In this document: in pieces, positions 41,619 through 51,160 of the stretch
Numbering within the stretch: position 1 is the stretch's first letter
How the letters are laid out: the number at the start of each line of letters is the position of its first letter
Assembly (NCBI GenBank): GCA_938006335.1
Contig: CALLMF010000019.1
Coordinates: 28,598 to 92,597, forward strand
Origin: an uncultured Granulosicoccaceae bacterium
GTDB taxonomy: Bacteria; Pseudomonadota; Gammaproteobacteria; Granulosicoccales; Granulosicoccaceae
DNA length: 64,000 nucleotides
Direction of reading: 5' to 3'
Translations under genes and position numbers: made by a program
The notes under the pieces: model-generated
Seen by the model: the letters and a program-made list of their open reading frames with translations, nothing else
What the model was told of the DNA's origin: nothing
Database searches by the model: none

Positions 41619-42608
41619 CTACAACAAAAATGCACCCACAGAATCCGGCATCCAGCGGGTGACCAACGGAAGATAATGGTCGATCAACATCAATCCGAAC
41701 AACCACATCAGGTAATTGATCGAAAAAACGAAGGTGCGGATCGGCTGCTTCTCGGCGCTGTCGTCAAACAGCTTGATGGCGTGATACAGAAACATCGCCC
41801 CAAGCACGAGAGCGCCCACCAGATAGACGATGCCGTTCATGCCGATCAGCCATGGGAACACGGTGATCACGACGAGCAGGATCGTGTAAAGCAGAATCTG
41901 AACACGGGTAAACGGGATGCCATGGGTCACCGGCAGCATCGGAATATCGACCTTGGCGTAGTCATCCCGCCGGTGAATGGCCAAAGCCCAGAAATGCGGC
42001 GGCGTCCATACGAACACGATCAGGAACAACAACAAGGCTCCCGCTGTCACCTCTCCGGTGACCGCAGCCCAGCCGAGCACCGGCGGCATGGCGCCCGCTG
42101 CGCCGCCAATCACGATGTTTTGAGGCGTCGCCCGCTTGAGCCACACGGTATAGACCACGGCGTAGCCAATCAGCGACAGGAACGTGAGCACAGCAGTCAG
42201 CACGTTGACAAACGCCACCAGTAGCACCATCGCGGTGACCCCGATCAGGGCCGCAAACCACAGACACTGGGCCGTGCCGAGTGCGCCCTGGGGAATGGGA
42301 CGACCCTTGGTACGTCCCATCTGAGCATCGGCCTTCTGATCGATGACGTGATTGATGGCGGCCGCCGATCCAGACGCCAGACCGATACCGAGGAGACCAA
42401 AAAAGGTTTGCACTGGAGGCAACCAGCCCGGAACCGCGAGTGCCATGCCCACGAGCGCCGTGAAGACGAGCAGCAACACCACTTTGGGCTTGGTGATCTC
42501 CAGATAATCACGCCAGTGGGCCACCACGCCGTCAGGGGCGCTCTTGGTCGCTGCAGCGGGCTCGAGCGAAGACTCGGCCACGGGGACTTGTGCTGTGCGG
42601 GATTTCAT
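41619..42608 (-). CDS. ctaB: Protoheme IX farnesyltransferase (heme O synthase)
   Basis: Converts heme b to heme o by adding a farnesyl group, needed for the haem a/o oxidase. The 329-residue polytopic protein has the prenyltransferase motifs [19 protein letters not shown] (Asp-rich first motif) and [20 protein letters not shown] (second motif) with about nine TM segments. The ATG at 42608 is preferred over the TTG one codon earlier. It is the last gene of the oxidase cluster. The heme A synthase gene ctaA, which often precedes it, is not present. Confidence 0.96.
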   Translation of the reverse strand: MKSRTAQVPVAESSLEPAAATKSAPDGVVAHWRDYLEITKPKVVLLLVFTALVGMALAVPGWLPPVQTFFGLLGIGLASGSAAAINHVIDQKADAQMGRTKGRPIPQGALGTAQCLWFAALIGVTAMVLLVAFVNVLTAVLTFLSLIGYAVVYTVWLKRATPQNIVIGGAAGAMPPVLGWAAVTGEVTAGALLLFLIVFVWTPPHFWALAIHRRDDYAKVDIPMLPVTHGIPFTRVQILLYTILLVVITVFPWLIGMNGIVYLVGALVLGAMFLYHAIKLFDDSAEKQPIRTFVFSINYLMWLFGLMLIDHYLPLVTRWMPDSVGAFLL

Positions 42609-42647
42609 CAAAAAGGCAAGTGTGATTGCATCGCTGGAGCCGTCGGC

Positions 42648-43331
42648 TCAACCGATGCGAGAGACCTTCAGCAAATGCTTGAGGTCTTTTAGCATGGAGC
42701 GCGGATCCAGATCGTGAGCAAAGCGCATCATCAGATTGCCATTGGGGTCCACAAGATAGATCCCGTTGAACTCCGGAGCGTCACCACTCTGGCCACGGTC
42801 TTCATGCATGGCGGCCTCGGCACTGCGCACCTGCCCTACGAAGGCCTCGCGCGCCGCGGCGTCGCCCTCCAGAACCAGCAGCCCCGGATGCTGCTCGAGA
42901 AGCTGATCTGACACGGGCGCAGACACTGCAGGGACCAGCAAGCGCCGGACTCGATCCATGCGGTGATTGAGTGCCAGCCGTACTTGACGCATGTGATACA
43001 GATCCTGCTGGCAGGCCTCCTCGCAGGCGCCGTCGGCCACATGCAACAGGCTCCAGCGCCCACGCAGCTCGTCCAGACCAAAGGCATCACCCTCCTGAGT
43101 GCTGAGCATGAAATCCTCGAACGGCCGAGCAGGCACGATGAGTTCGCCTCTGGAGGTGTCGCCATACGTACTCCCCTGAACGCGGAGCACCTGTAGCCAG
43201 ATAGTCGCAAGCAGCAAGGGGATCGCGAAGCAGGCAAGGATCAATAGCAACTTGCGCTGGGACGCGCGCACTGCACCAATACTCGGTGCATCCGGGGAAA
43301 CGACGGGTTCGCTGGGGGTGCTCGATGTCAT
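42648..43331 (-). CDS. Sco-related/thioredoxin-like cytochrome oxidase assembly protein
   Basis: A 227-residue protein with one N-terminal TM segment (about residues 27-47) and a periplasmic thioredoxin-like domain. GACEEACQQDLYHMRQV holds a C-x3-C pair like the copper-binding motif of SCO1, and NGIYLVDPNGNLMMRFAHDLDP matches the region holding the third Sco ligand. It lies between SURF1 (5-nt gap) and ctaB (39 nt), where many proteobacteria encode a cytochrome oxidase-associated transmembrane protein. It is more diverged than typical Sco. Confidence 0.78.
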   Translation of the reverse strand: MTSSTPSEPVVSPDAPSIGAVRASQRKLLLILACFAIPLLLATIWLQVLRVQGSTYGDTSRGELIVPARPFEDFMLSTQEGDAFGLDELRGRWSLLHVADGACEEACQQDLYHMRQVRLALNHRMDRVRRLLVPAVSAPVSDQLLEQHPGLLVLEGDAAAREAFVGQVRSAEAAMHEDRGQSGDAPEFNGIYLVDPNGNLMMRFAHDLDPRSMLKDLKHLLKVSRIG

Positions 43332-43336
43332 GTGTA

Positions 43337-44128
43337 TCAGGCCGTGCGGGTAGCAGGCGTCAACCGCTGAAGATTGACGACGATGAAGATGACCGTGAGT
43401 GCTGCCGCCATGCCAAACCATTGGACGGCGTAGGCGTAGTGTTTTTCCGGCCCGGAGGCGGCAGGCTGCCAATTGGAGATGAACCATGGTCCATCCACGC
43501 TGCGATCAGCCTGGAGAACCACTGGCATGACATCAGCCTGCAGCAGCACGCCGATGGCCTCGTAGTCAAAGTATTGCAGGTAGCGAGGCCAAGGTGCGGT
43601 GTCATCGATCGCATCGCCCTTGGCAAAGCCTTGAGACGGACGCGACAAACTGCCGCGCACCTCGGCAAGCGCCGCGCCGGGAAGACCCCTGCCCGTCATC
43701 GTCACATCCGGGGTCTCGCTGCGCAGGCCCCCCAGTGGCGTCCATCCCCGATTGACAAGAACCACCCGTCCGTCAGGCAGTTGCAAGGGAGTAATGACCT
43801 CGACACCGGCCTGGCTGGCGTGCGCCCGATTGTCCCAGAGCAACTGCGTATCGGGCAGCCAGGTACCGCGGGCATCAACACGCAGATAATTCTGGGCCGC
43901 CTCCGGGAGCGCTGACGCTGGCACGGAATCAAGCGCCACGTGCGGCGCGGATGCTGCCGCTTCAGCAGCGGTGAGTATCGAGATCTTCTCGTCCGCGCGC
44001 AGCAGCTGCCAGCGCCCAAGGGCGAGCATCGCCACGCACACGACCACGTAGACCAACACGGCCCACACCGGTGGTGCAAATGCGCGACCCAGAATCTTCA
44101 CGTTCCTTGGTACGAGTAGCGACCGCAT
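43337..44128 (-). CDS. SURF1-family oxidase assembly protein
   Basis: A 263-residue protein with TM segments at both ends (about 20-40 and 233-253) and a large periplasmic loop, the SURF1 topology; it is involved in haem a insertion into subunit I. Conserved blocks include LGRWQLLRADEK, GWTPLGG in the loop and HYAYAVQWFGMAAAL before the second TM. I chose ATG 44128 over an upstream GTG at 44137. It is divergent from the small DUF2909-like gene at 44177. Confidence 0.92.
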   Translation of the reverse strand: MRSLLVPRNVKILGRAFAPPVWAVLVYVVVCVAMLALGRWQLLRADEKISILTAAEAAASAPHVALDSVPASALPEAAQNYLRVDARGTWLPDTQLLWDNRAHASQAGVEVITPLQLPDGRVVLVNRGWTPLGGLRSETPDVTMTGRGLPGAALAEVRGSLSRPSQGFAKGDAIDDTAPWPRYLQYFDYEAIGVLLQADVMPVVLQADRSVDGPWFISNWQPAASGPEKHYAYAVQWFGMAAALTVIFIVVNLQRLTPATRTA

Positions 44129-44176
44129 TGCGCCCACTGCATCGTGCTGGCGAACTCACTGCGGTATTCTTGGGCG

Positions 44177-44467
44177 ATGCTATTCGTCAAATTCATTGTG
44201 CTGTTGCTGCTCGCCTTCGTCGTGGTCAGCTTGTTTTCGGGTTTGTATTTCCTCGTCAAGGACAAGGGCCAGACCAACCGCACAGCCAACGCCCTGACCG
44301 TGAGAATCGGGCTCTCGATCGTGGTCATCATGATCATTATCATCGCCGGTGCCACGGGCATCATCGAGATCAATCCCAATCCGGTGTACGAGGGTAACGA
44401 AGCCACCGCACCCGCATCAGGTGCAGCGCCCGAGCCCGCCCAGGAGACCGGCCGCCGGCGCGAGTAG
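44177..44467 (+). CDS. Twin-transmembrane protein (DUF2909-like)
   Basis: A 96-residue protein with two TM helices (about 3-25 and 42-62) and a short Ala/Pro/Glu-rich tail. LFSGLYFLVKDKGQTNRTANALTVRIGLS between the helices is typical of the twin transmembrane proteins found next to SURF1 in oxidase clusters. It lies on the strand opposite to the rest of the cluster. TATTCT 6 nt before the ATG may be a -10, making the mRNA leaderless. It ends 1 nt from the convergent LOG-family gene. Confidence 0.85.
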   Translation: MLFVKFIVLLLLAFVVVSLFSGLYFLVKDKGQTNRTANALTVRIGLSIVVIMIIIIAGATGIIEINPNPVYEGNEATAPASGAAPEPAQETGRRRE

Positions 44468-44468
44468 C

Positions 44469-45041
44469 TCAGCTGCGCGGAAGCTTGGCCACCGTCACCG
44501 AGCGCCATCCCACCAGCATCGACAACAGCTGACCGGCCGAGCCCGACGCCAACAACAACGCCCGATGCTCCACCCGCATGAACCCTTCATCGCTAGCGTG
44601 ATCGAGGAAGGCGAGCAACTGATCGTAGAAGCCAGCTGCGTTGAGTAGCCCGACCGGCTTGGCATGAAAGCCCAGCTGCGACCAGGTCAGCATCTCGAAG
44701 AGTTCTTCCAGTGTGCCGAGCCCGCCGGGCATGGCGACGAAACCATCGGCAAGTTCGGCCATGCGCGCCTTGCGAGCGTGCATGTCAGGAACAACCTCGA
44801 GCGTGGTGAGCCCGGGGTGCGCAACCTCGAGATCGACAAGGGCGCTCGGGATGACGCCGGTAACCGCGCCACCACCGGCGAGCACGCGATCGGCGATACA
44901 CCCCATCAGGCCGACTTTTGCACCACCGTAAACGAGGCCGAGGCCCTGGGCGACCAGTTGGTCAGCCAGGGCCTCGGCGGCCGTACGGTAGTCGTCGCGG
45001 GAGCCCGGGCTCGATCCGCAATAGACACAGACCGAACGCAT
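44469..45041 (-). CDS. LOG-family protein (cytokinin riboside 5'-monophosphate phosphoribohydrolase-like)
   Basis: A 190-residue Rossmann-fold protein of the LOG/TIGR00730 family, which hydrolyses nucleoside 5'-monophosphates to base and ribose 5-phosphate. CVYCGSSPG is at the N-terminus, [11 protein letters not shown] near residue 40 and the diagnostic PGGLGTLEE near 110. I chose ATG 45041; ATG 45056 is 15 nt upstream. It is placed inside the oxidase cluster between coxC and SURF1, with no obvious functional link. Confidence 0.92.
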   Translation of the reverse strand: MRSVCVYCGSSPGSRDDYRTAAEALADQLVAQGLGLVYGGAKVGLMGCIADRVLAGGGAVTGVIPSALVDLEVAHPGLTTLEVVPDMHARKARMAELADGFVAMPGGLGTLEELFEMLTWSQLGFHAKPVGLLNAAGFYDQLLAFLDHASDEGFMRVEHRALLLASGSAGQLLSMLVGWRSVTVAKLPRS

Positions 45042-45061
45042 CGGGATTCGCCTCAACTCAG

Positions 45062-45937
45062 TCAGAGCAGATAGACGAAGACGAACAAGCCTAGCCAGAC
45101 GACATCAACGAAGTGCCAGTACCAGGCCGCAGCTTCAAAGGCGAAGTGGTTGTTCGCCGTGAAGTGGCTCTTCATGCCGCGGAACATGACTACCAGCAGC
45201 ATGATCGCGCCCATCGTCACGTGAAAACCGTGAAAGCCTGTGAGCATGAAGAAGGTGGAACCGTAGATGCCGCTGGACATCTTGAGGTTGAGTCCGTGAT
45301 AGGCGTGGTAGTACTCGTAGGCCTGAAGACCGACAAAGATGAAACCGAGGGCGCAGGTAGCGGCCAACCACTTGACCATCTTCTTGCGCTCGCCGTGACG
45401 GATCGCGTGGTGGGCAAAGGTGCAGGTCAGGCCACTGGTCAGAAGCAGCAGGGTATTGATCAGCGGCAGGCCAAACCAGCCCATCTGCATGAATTCGCCA
45501 CCGATGCGATCCGGGCCGTTGGACGGCCACACATAGTTGAATCCCTGATAGAGCACCTCGTTGGTAACGCCTGCACCACCACCGCCGTCACCACCCAACC
45601 ACGGGCCGGAGAAGACGCGGGCATAGAACAATGCGCCGAAGAACGCGGCAAAGAACATCACCTCCGAGAAGATGAACCACATCATGCACATGCGAAAGGA
45701 GGTATCGACCTGCCCGTTATAGGTACCGGACTCGCTCTCCCTGATGACAGTGCCAAACCAGCCGAACATCATGACCACGAGGACGATGACGCCGAGGAAG
45801 AAGGTCTCCTTGCCGAGGGGTCGGTCGTTGAGCCAGTTGGCAAACCCCCAGAAGAACACGAAAAGACCGATTGACCCGACGATGGGCCAGCGTGCGGCGT
45901 GCGGTACGTAGTAAGCGTCGGCGCTGGGGCTACTCAT
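45062..45937 (-). CDS. ctaE: Cytochrome c oxidase subunit III
   Basis: A 291-residue seven-TM subunit of the haem-copper oxidase. Recognised blocks: [25 protein letters not shown] (containing the conserved Glu), [21 protein letters not shown], and the C-terminal [17 protein letters not shown] followed by [25 protein letters not shown]. It follows ctaG by 22 nt on the same strand. Confidence 0.97.
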   Translation of the reverse strand: MSSPSADAYYVPHAARWPIVGSIGLFVFFWGFANWLNDRPLGKETFFLGVIVLVVMMFGWFGTVIRESESGTYNGQVDTSFRMCMMWFIFSEVMFFAAFFGALFYARVFSGPWLGGDGGGGAGVTNEVLYQGFNYVWPSNGPDRIGGEFMQMGWFGLPLINTLLLLTSGLTCTFAHHAIRHGERKKMVKWLAATCALGFIFVGLQAYEYYHAYHGLNLKMSSGIYGSTFFMLTGFHGFHVTMGAIMLLVVMFRGMKSHFTANNHFAFEAAAWYWHFVDVVWLGLFVFVYLL

Positions 45938-45959
45938 GAGGCGTCCAGTAGAGCTGTGA

Positions 45960-46514
45960 TCAGGTTTGCTGATCGGGGGAATTGAAGAAGGTATAGCTGA
46001 GTGTCACGCGATCGACGTTGATCGGCAGATCCTTGTCGATGACGAACACCACTGGCATGTCGCGTGCCCCACGGGGCTCGAACACCTGCCGCGTGAAACA
46101 GAAACACTCGGTCTTGTTGAAATACCTGGCCGCGGCAAACGGCGACACGCTGGGCGTCGCTTGTCCGACGGCCGTGGCATTGCTGAGGTTTTCAGCCCGG
46201 TAGCTCGTTTGATACAGCTCGCCGGGCGTTACGGTCATCCGGGATTCGGTGGGTTCGAACTTCCACCCTGCCCCGTTGTTGACGCTGGCAACGAATTCCA
46301 CAATGACCTCGCGAGGTGCCGCGTCAACCGCATCGGTTGCGGCAACCGCAGGCGATCCCACCTCGGCAACGGTCACCCGACCGGTCTTTCCGTTGAGACC
46401 GGTGATATCGCAGATGATGTTGTACAACGGCACCATCGCGTAGCCGAAGCCGAACATGGCGACCGTGACCAGGAGGGTGCGAGCAACGATGCCGCGATGC
46501 GAAGGCGCACTCAC
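45960..46514 (-). CDS. ctaG: Cytochrome c oxidase assembly protein CtaG (Cox11 type)
   Basis: Copper chaperone for the CuB site, 184 residues: one N-terminal TM (about 10-30, ending YAMVPLYNIICDITG) and a periplasmic beta domain with the copper-binding KTECFCFTRQ. The start is taken as GTG 46514, which overlaps the stop of the preceding small gene (GTGA); upstream in this frame there is no family sequence. Length is typical of the family. Confidence 0.94.
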   Translation of the reverse strand: MSAPSHRGIVARTLLVTVAMFGFGYAMVPLYNIICDITGLNGKTGRVTVAEVGSPAVAATDAVDAAPREVIVEFVASVNNGAGWKFEPTESRMTVTPGELYQTSYRAENLSNATAVGQATPSVSPFAAARYFNKTECFCFTRQVFEPRGARDMPVVFVIDKDLPINVDRVTLSYTFFNSPDQQT

Positions 46515-46702
46515 GCGCCCGCTCCACGGTTGGTGACAAACCACAGGATGCTGCCGGCGTAGATGCACACGGCAATGACGGCGAGCACCAGCGGTATGCG
46601 GTGGCGTCGCCAGAACCCCTGGGGCTGTGGCGACACCGCGGAGCTATCTGCGCCACCCGCCGAAGCGGGCGGCTGATTGGACTTGTCGACAGCCACAAAC
46701 AC
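46511..46702 (-). CDS. Small single-TM protein between ctaD and ctaG
   Basis: A 63-residue protein with a Ser/Ala/Pro-rich N-terminus and one TM helix (about 36-57) after WRRHRIP. It starts with GTG directly abutting the ctaD stop and overlaps the ctaG GTG. Several proteobacteria encode a cytochrome oxidase small assembly protein at this position, so it is probably real, but sequence alone gives little support. Confidence 0.65.
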   Translation of the reverse strand: MFVAVDKSNQPPASAGGADSSAVSPQPQGFWRRHRIPLVLAVIAVCIYAGSILWFVTNRGAGA

Positions 46703-48346
46703 CTAGCGGACCATGTGCTTGGTAATGTCAGGCGCCGTCTCGAAGGTGTGGTACGGCGCCGGTGACGGCACGGTCCACTCGAGGCCACGAGCCCCTTCCC
46801 AGACTTCTGCGGTCGCCTTCTTGCCGCCGCGTACGCACTTGATCACGATCCAGACGAACAGCAGCTGGCTGAAGCCGAAGCCGAAGGCGCCGATCGAGGC
46901 CACCATGTTCCAGTCGGCAAACTGCAGGCTGTAGTCAGGGATACGACGGTTCATGCCGGCGAGTCCCACGAAGTGCATCGGGAAGAACAACACGTTGACA
47001 AACACGGTGCTGATCCAGAAGTGCCACTTGCCGAGGGTTTCGTCGTACATGTTGCCCGTCCACTTCGGCAACCAGTAGTAGGTGGCGGCCATGATCGAGT
47101 AGATGGCGCCAGGTACCAGCACATAATGGAAGTGAGCAACGACGAAGTAGGTGTCGTGGTACTGGATGTCAGCCGGTGTGATGGCGAGCATCAGGCCCGA
47201 GAGACCTCCGATGGTGAACATGATGACGAAGCCGATGGCAAAGAGCATCGGGGTTTCGAAGGTCATTGCACCTCGCCACATGGTGGCCACCCAGTTGAAC
47301 ACCTTCACCCCGGTGGGTACCGAGATCAGCATGGTCGACATCATGAAGAACAGCGACCCGGCCAACGGCATGCCGGTGGTGAACATGTGGTGCGCCCAGA
47401 CGATGAACGACAGGAAGGCGATGGACGCGGTCGCGTACACCATGGAGTCGTAGCCAAACAGCGGCTTGCGCGCGAACGTCGGGATGATGGAGCTGATGAT
47501 GCCGAACGCCGGCAGGATCAGGATGTACACCTCGGGGTGACCAAAGAACCAGAAGATGTGCTGGAACATGACGGGATCACCACCACCGGCAGCGCTGAAG
47601 AAGCTGGTGCCGAAGTAGCGGTCGGTGAGCAGCATGGTCACCGCACCGGCCAATACCGGAATGGTGGCGATCAGCAGGTAGGCCGTGATGAGCCAGGTCC
47701 AGACGAACATCGGCATCTTCATGAAGGTCACGCCGGGGGCGCGCATGTTGAAGATGGTGGCGACGATGTTGATCGAGCCCATGACCGAGCTGATACCCAT
47801 GAAGTGAATCGCGAAGATCACGAAGGCAAAGCTGTCCCCCATCTGCAGCGACAATGGCGGGTACAGGGTCCAGCCGCCCGCCGGGCCGCCCGAGTCCATG
47901 AACAAGGTGGAGAGCAGGATCGCGAAGGCAAAAGGCATGATCCAGAAGGACCAGTTGTTGAGCCGCGGCAGCGCCATGTCCGGCGCGCCGATCATCATCG
48001 GGATCATCCAGTTGGCAAGGCCGACGAAAGCGGGCATGACCACACCGAAGATCATGACCAGTGCGTGCATCGTGGTCATGGAGTTGAAGAACATCGGGTC
48101 GACGATCTGGATGCCCGGCTGGAACAGCTCGGCGCGAATGACCAATGCCATGGCGCCGCCGATGAAGAACATGATCAGCGAGAACCACAGGTACAGGGAG
48201 CCGATGTCCTTGTGGTTGGTCGTGGTGATCCAGCGCATCATCCCGGAGGCCGGGCCATGTTCGTCGTGGTCACCATGTCCATGCTCTGGGGCGTGATCGC
48301 CGGGGGCGTGATGCGTCACGCCATCATGTGCATTGTCAGCACTCAT
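46703..48346 (-). CDS. ctaD: Cytochrome c oxidase subunit I
   Basis: The catalytic 547-residue subunit with twelve TM helices, holding haem a and the haem a3-CuB centre. Seen: TTMHALVMIFGV (haem a His), WFFGHPEVYILILPAFG (CuB His and the cross-linked Tyr), HHMFTTGMP (CuB His pair) and HDTYFVVAHFHYVL (haem His pair). The N-terminal tail is His/Asp-rich. Its ATG overlaps the ctaC stop by 1 nt (TAATG). Confidence 0.98.
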   Translation of the reverse strand: MSADNAHDGVTHHAPGDHAPEHGHGDHDEHGPASGMMRWITTTNHKDIGSLYLWFSLIMFFIGGAMALVIRAELFQPGIQIVDPMFFNSMTTMHALVMIFGVVMPAFVGLANWMIPMMIGAPDMALPRLNNWSFWIMPFAFAILLSTLFMDSGGPAGGWTLYPPLSLQMGDSFAFVIFAIHFMGISSVMGSINIVATIFNMRAPGVTFMKMPMFVWTWLITAYLLIATIPVLAGAVTMLLTDRYFGTSFFSAAGGGDPVMFQHIFWFFGHPEVYILILPAFGIISSIIPTFARKPLFGYDSMVYATASIAFLSFIVWAHHMFTTGMPLAGSLFFMMSTMLISVPTGVKVFNWVATMWRGAMTFETPMLFAIGFVIMFTIGGLSGLMLAITPADIQYHDTYFVVAHFHYVLVPGAIYSIMAATYYWLPKWTGNMYDETLGKWHFWISTVFVNVLFFPMHFVGLAGMNRRIPDYSLQFADWNMVASIGAFGFGFSQLLFVWIVIKCVRGGKKATAEVWEGARGLEWTVPSPAPYHTFETAPDITKHMVR

Positions 48347-49572
48347 TATCGTGAAACTCCAAGATCAAGTTCGTTTGCGTCGTTGAGCGCCGTCGAGCGC
48401 ATGGCGCGCACATCAAGCGGCTGCACACTGTCGCCTGCTTCATTGCCGAAGGCGTTGCGCTGATAGGTGACCACCGAGGCAATCTCCGCGTCGGTCAGTG
48501 CACCGGACCAGGCCGTCATGGCGGTGCCGTCCACCCCGTGCAACACCATCGCGACATGGTCTTCGATGTTTCCGGTGGCAACGTCAGAGCCGGCGATCGC
48601 TGGAAAGATGCCGGGGATGCCCTGACCTTCCTGCTGGTGGCAACTCGCGCAGTTGGCGCTGTAGACACCCTCGCCGCTCGCCATGAGCGTGGCGAGGTCA
48701 CGCGGGTGGTGCTGTGTCTCGGCAGCGGCCATGGCAGAAGCCCGCTGCTCGTCAGCCCAGACCTGGAACTCCTCGGGAGTGACGGCACGCACCACGATCG
48801 GCATGAAACCGTGGTCACGCCCGCAGAGCTCGGCGCACTTGCCGCGGTATACACCAGGCTCGTTGATGGTGGCCCAGTTCTCGTTGATGAAGCCCGGAAT
48901 GGCGTCTTTCTTGAGCGCAAGATCCGGCACCCACCAGGAGTGGATGACATCCGCCGCGGTATTCAGGAACCGAATCTTTACACCGGTGGGCACGACGAGC
49001 TCGTTGTCTACATCACGCAGGTAGGCGTCGCCAAACTGCTCGAGGCCGTACTCGGCCCCACGCTGGCGCGCAAGATCCTGCTCGGGAGCCAGTGCGCTGT
49101 AGAAGGCAATGCCCTCATCCAGATAGTCGTAGTGCCATCGCCATTGGTATCCGGTGACCTTGATGGACATCTCGGAATCCGAGAAGTCTTCCATCTTGAT
49201 CAGCACCTTGGCGGCTGGGATGGCCATGGCCACGAGAATGAGCAACGGCACCACCGTCCAGACGATCTCGACCTTGGTGCTCTCGTGAAATGTCGCAGGC
49301 TTCACGCCACGGCTTTTTCGGTGCAGGAACATCGACGCGATCATCACGCCGAAGACGCCGGCGCCGATCAGGCAGCAGATCCAGAAGATGCGCATGTGCA
49401 GGCTGTGCACCTCGGCACTCAGATCGGTGACGCCGACCGTCATGTTCAGCTCGTCCCAACCGGCAAGAGCCACTGCCGGCATCAGCAGCGCCGTCCCCAG
49501 CACGGCCTGCAAGCAGCCCGGCAAGCAGCGAGCCAGACGCCCGGTGCGCAAAGCGTTAACAGCCATCGTCAT
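48346..49572 (-). CDS. ctaC: Cytochrome c oxidase subunit II with C-terminal cytochrome c domain (caa3 type)
   Basis: About 408 residues: signal peptide (hydrophobic run ending PAVALAG), two TM helices, a cupredoxin domain with the CuA ligands in CAELCGRDHGFM, and a fused class I cytochrome c with CASCH and a distal Met region near VLHGVDGTAMTAW. The fusion marks a caa3-type oxidase that can accept electrons through its own haem c. I prefer ATG 49572 because it gives a compact signal peptide; ATG 49608 is 12 codons upstream. It is the first structural gene of the cluster. Confidence 0.96.
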   Translation of the reverse strand: MTMAVNALRTGRLARCLPGCLQAVLGTALLMPAVALAGWDELNMTVGVTDLSAEVHSLHMRIFWICCLIGAGVFGVMIASMFLHRKSRGVKPATFHESTKVEIVWTVVPLLILVAMAIPAAKVLIKMEDFSDSEMSIKVTGYQWRWHYDYLDEGIAFYSALAPEQDLARQRGAEYGLEQFGDAYLRDVDNELVVPTGVKIRFLNTAADVIHSWWVPDLALKKDAIPGFINENWATINEPGVYRGKCAELCGRDHGFMPIVVRAVTPEEFQVWADEQRASAMAAAETQHHPRDLATLMASGEGVYSANCASCHQQEGQGIPGIFPAIAGSDVATGNIEDHVAMVLHGVDGTAMTAWSGALTDAEIASVVTYQRNAFGNEAGDSVQPLDVRAMRSTALNDANELDLGVSR

Positions 49573-49629
49573 CGTGTTCGACTCTCTGAAGTGAGCATGT
49601 CGGTTCATATCGGTCTTGAAGTTGATCAG

Positions 49630-50124
49630 TTACTGCGCCTTGGCCAGCACCGGCGCGCCGCGAAGCGCGGCCTGGAGCTGGCCGTACAACGATTTCTTCT
49701 CTTCCTTGTTCAAACACTGGCCTAGCGCGTAGCGCTCTCCATGAGCAGCCACTGAAAGCACCCCGCAATCGAACGGGCTTTCGGCACAGGCGTAGTGGAG
49801 TCGGCTCCACTGACGCGGCAGTTCGACCTGCCGCTCGGCGCGAGTGTAGCCCCACTCGAGCCGAATGGCCCGCTCGTCGACGGTAATCACTTCCTTGTGC
49901 GACAACCGACGCAGAGTCAGATACAAACAACTCACGATAAGCAGCACTTCGAGCCCCGCAAAGGGCACGATCATCCAGAATCCGTAGAAGGCCATGACGA
50001 TGGAGATTCCACCGACGATGACGCCCAGGCTGGCCGCGAGCCACAGATTGGCGCGCCAGCTCATGGACCGATTGCCCTGCACCACGAATCGGCAGCGGCC
50101 CTCAGTGTCATCAACGTCGATCAT
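49630..50124 (-). CDS. DUF2244 membrane protein
   Basis: A 164-residue protein with two TM helices (about 25-67) and a soluble C-terminal half with the DUF2244 features VITVDERAIRLEWGY and ESPFDCGVLSVAAHG. I chose ATG 50124; the frame continues upstream but without family sequence. It lies 57 nt before ctaC on the same strand. DUF2244 genes are frequently adjacent to cytochrome oxidase genes, so a supporting role is plausible but undefined. Confidence 0.85.
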   Translation of the reverse strand: MIDVDDTEGRCRFVVQGNRSMSWRANLWLAASLGVIVGGISIVMAFYGFWMIVPFAGLEVLLIVSCLYLTLRRLSHKEVITVDERAIRLEWGYTRAERQVELPRQWSRLHYACAESPFDCGVLSVAAHGERYALGQCLNKEEKKSLYGQLQAALRGAPVLAKAQ

Positions 50125-50159
50125 CCGCGCATATTCTACCGTTTCACGTCGCTCATAAA

Positions 50160-51119
50160 CTACTGTTTCAACGTACCGATTAGGTCCGTCAGAGGAATAA
50201 CGTGTTCGCCATCCGGACCAGATTGCGAAGATCCTCGCCTGACCTTCCATCCGTGCCCTTGCACCAGCTCCAGCGTCACCGGAAAACGCGCTCCAGCGTC
50301 GACCTGCGCCTGAAGCCGCGTCCTCGCCGCACGTCCGGTGAGCCCGCGTCGTCGTCCTTCCGCCAGGTTCACTGCTCCAACGCCTCGCAACTCCTGCTCC
50401 AGCGCGGCAAGCGACGGATAGTCGACGGTAACGTCGTCTCTATCCAGCACGGGGTCGGCAAACCCTGCAGCTAACATCGCATCACCGAGATCATGCATGT
50501 CCATCAGGCCAAAAGCGTGAGGATGAGCATCCACTGTCGCCCACGCTGCGCGGTATTCGACGAGCGTATCCGGCCCTGCAGCGCTGAAGAAAAACACCCC
50601 GTCCTCGGCTAGTACGCGAGAGACCTCACGGAAGATCTGTGCAGGCGACTCGCACCACGGCAGCGCCAGATTGGACACCACCAGATCGAAACTCTCGTTC
50701 TCGAACGGCAATGCGTGCAGGTCCGCACACACGCATCGCGCCCGGGTGTGCTTGCCTCGCAACCAGCTCGGCCAGCGCGACGGCAAACGCGGCGCCTGCG
50801 CTGGCGCAGGATCCACGCCCGTGATGCTGGCATCGGGATAGCACTCGGCCAGCGCCGCCAACTGGTAGCCGGTGCGACAGCCCAGATCCAGCACTCGATC
50901 CGGCGTCGCCGCCAACACGTCAAGACGATCTCTCAGGCGTCCGCCAACGACATCGAACACGGTGGCATGGGCGTCAAAGCCGGGGTTGGCTCGAGCCAGC
51001 GCCCGTTGCACGACCGCATGACTCGCCGGCTTCATGAGTGAGTGCGCCGTCGCGCCGCTTGCCACTCGGACACGACGGCGCGGTGCAGGGGCCTGCGAGG
51101 GATCAAAAGAGGTATTCAC
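50160..51119 (-). CDS. SAM-dependent methyltransferase, BioC/NDUFAF5-like
   Basis: A 319-residue class I methyltransferase. Motif I is VLDLGCRTGYQ near residue 76, with Arg where BioC usually has Gly; ITGVDPAPAQ follows as motif II and FDLVVSNLALPWCESP as the acceptor loop. It is similar both to BioC (malonyl-ACP methylation, biotin) and to the mitochondrial complex I factor NDUFAF5. No other bio gene is nearby, so I do not assign biotin synthesis. It is divergent from plsY across 41 bp. Confidence 0.8.
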   Translation of the reverse strand: MNTSFDPSQAPAPRRRVRVASGATAHSLMKPASHAVVQRALARANPGFDAHATVFDVVGGRLRDRLDVLAATPDRVLDLGCRTGYQLAALAECYPDASITGVDPAPAQAPRLPSRWPSWLRGKHTRARCVCADLHALPFENESFDLVVSNLALPWCESPAQIFREVSRVLAEDGVFFFSAAGPDTLVEYRAAWATVDAHPHAFGLMDMHDLGDAMLAAGFADPVLDRDDVTVDYPSLAALEQELRGVGAVNLAEGRRRGLTGRAARTRLQAQVDAGARFPVTLELVQGHGWKVRRGSSQSGPDGEHVIPLTDLIGTLKQ

Positions 51120-51160
51120 ACCCTGTATAGTGCCGTTTTGCTGATTCGGATGCGCACAGC

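Noticed and set aside
46973..48463. 496-codon plus-strand frame opposite ctaD
   Set aside because: Extremely Asp/Glu/His/Gly-rich low-complexity translation typical of antisense to a membrane protein gene; ctaD is certain on the other strand. The plus-strand frame opposite ctaC (48538-49725) is rejected for the same reason.
50160..51119. Firm bioC assignment
   Set aside because: No biotin genes are nearby, motif I is atypical, and NDUFAF5-like bacterial proteins look similar, so only the family is given.
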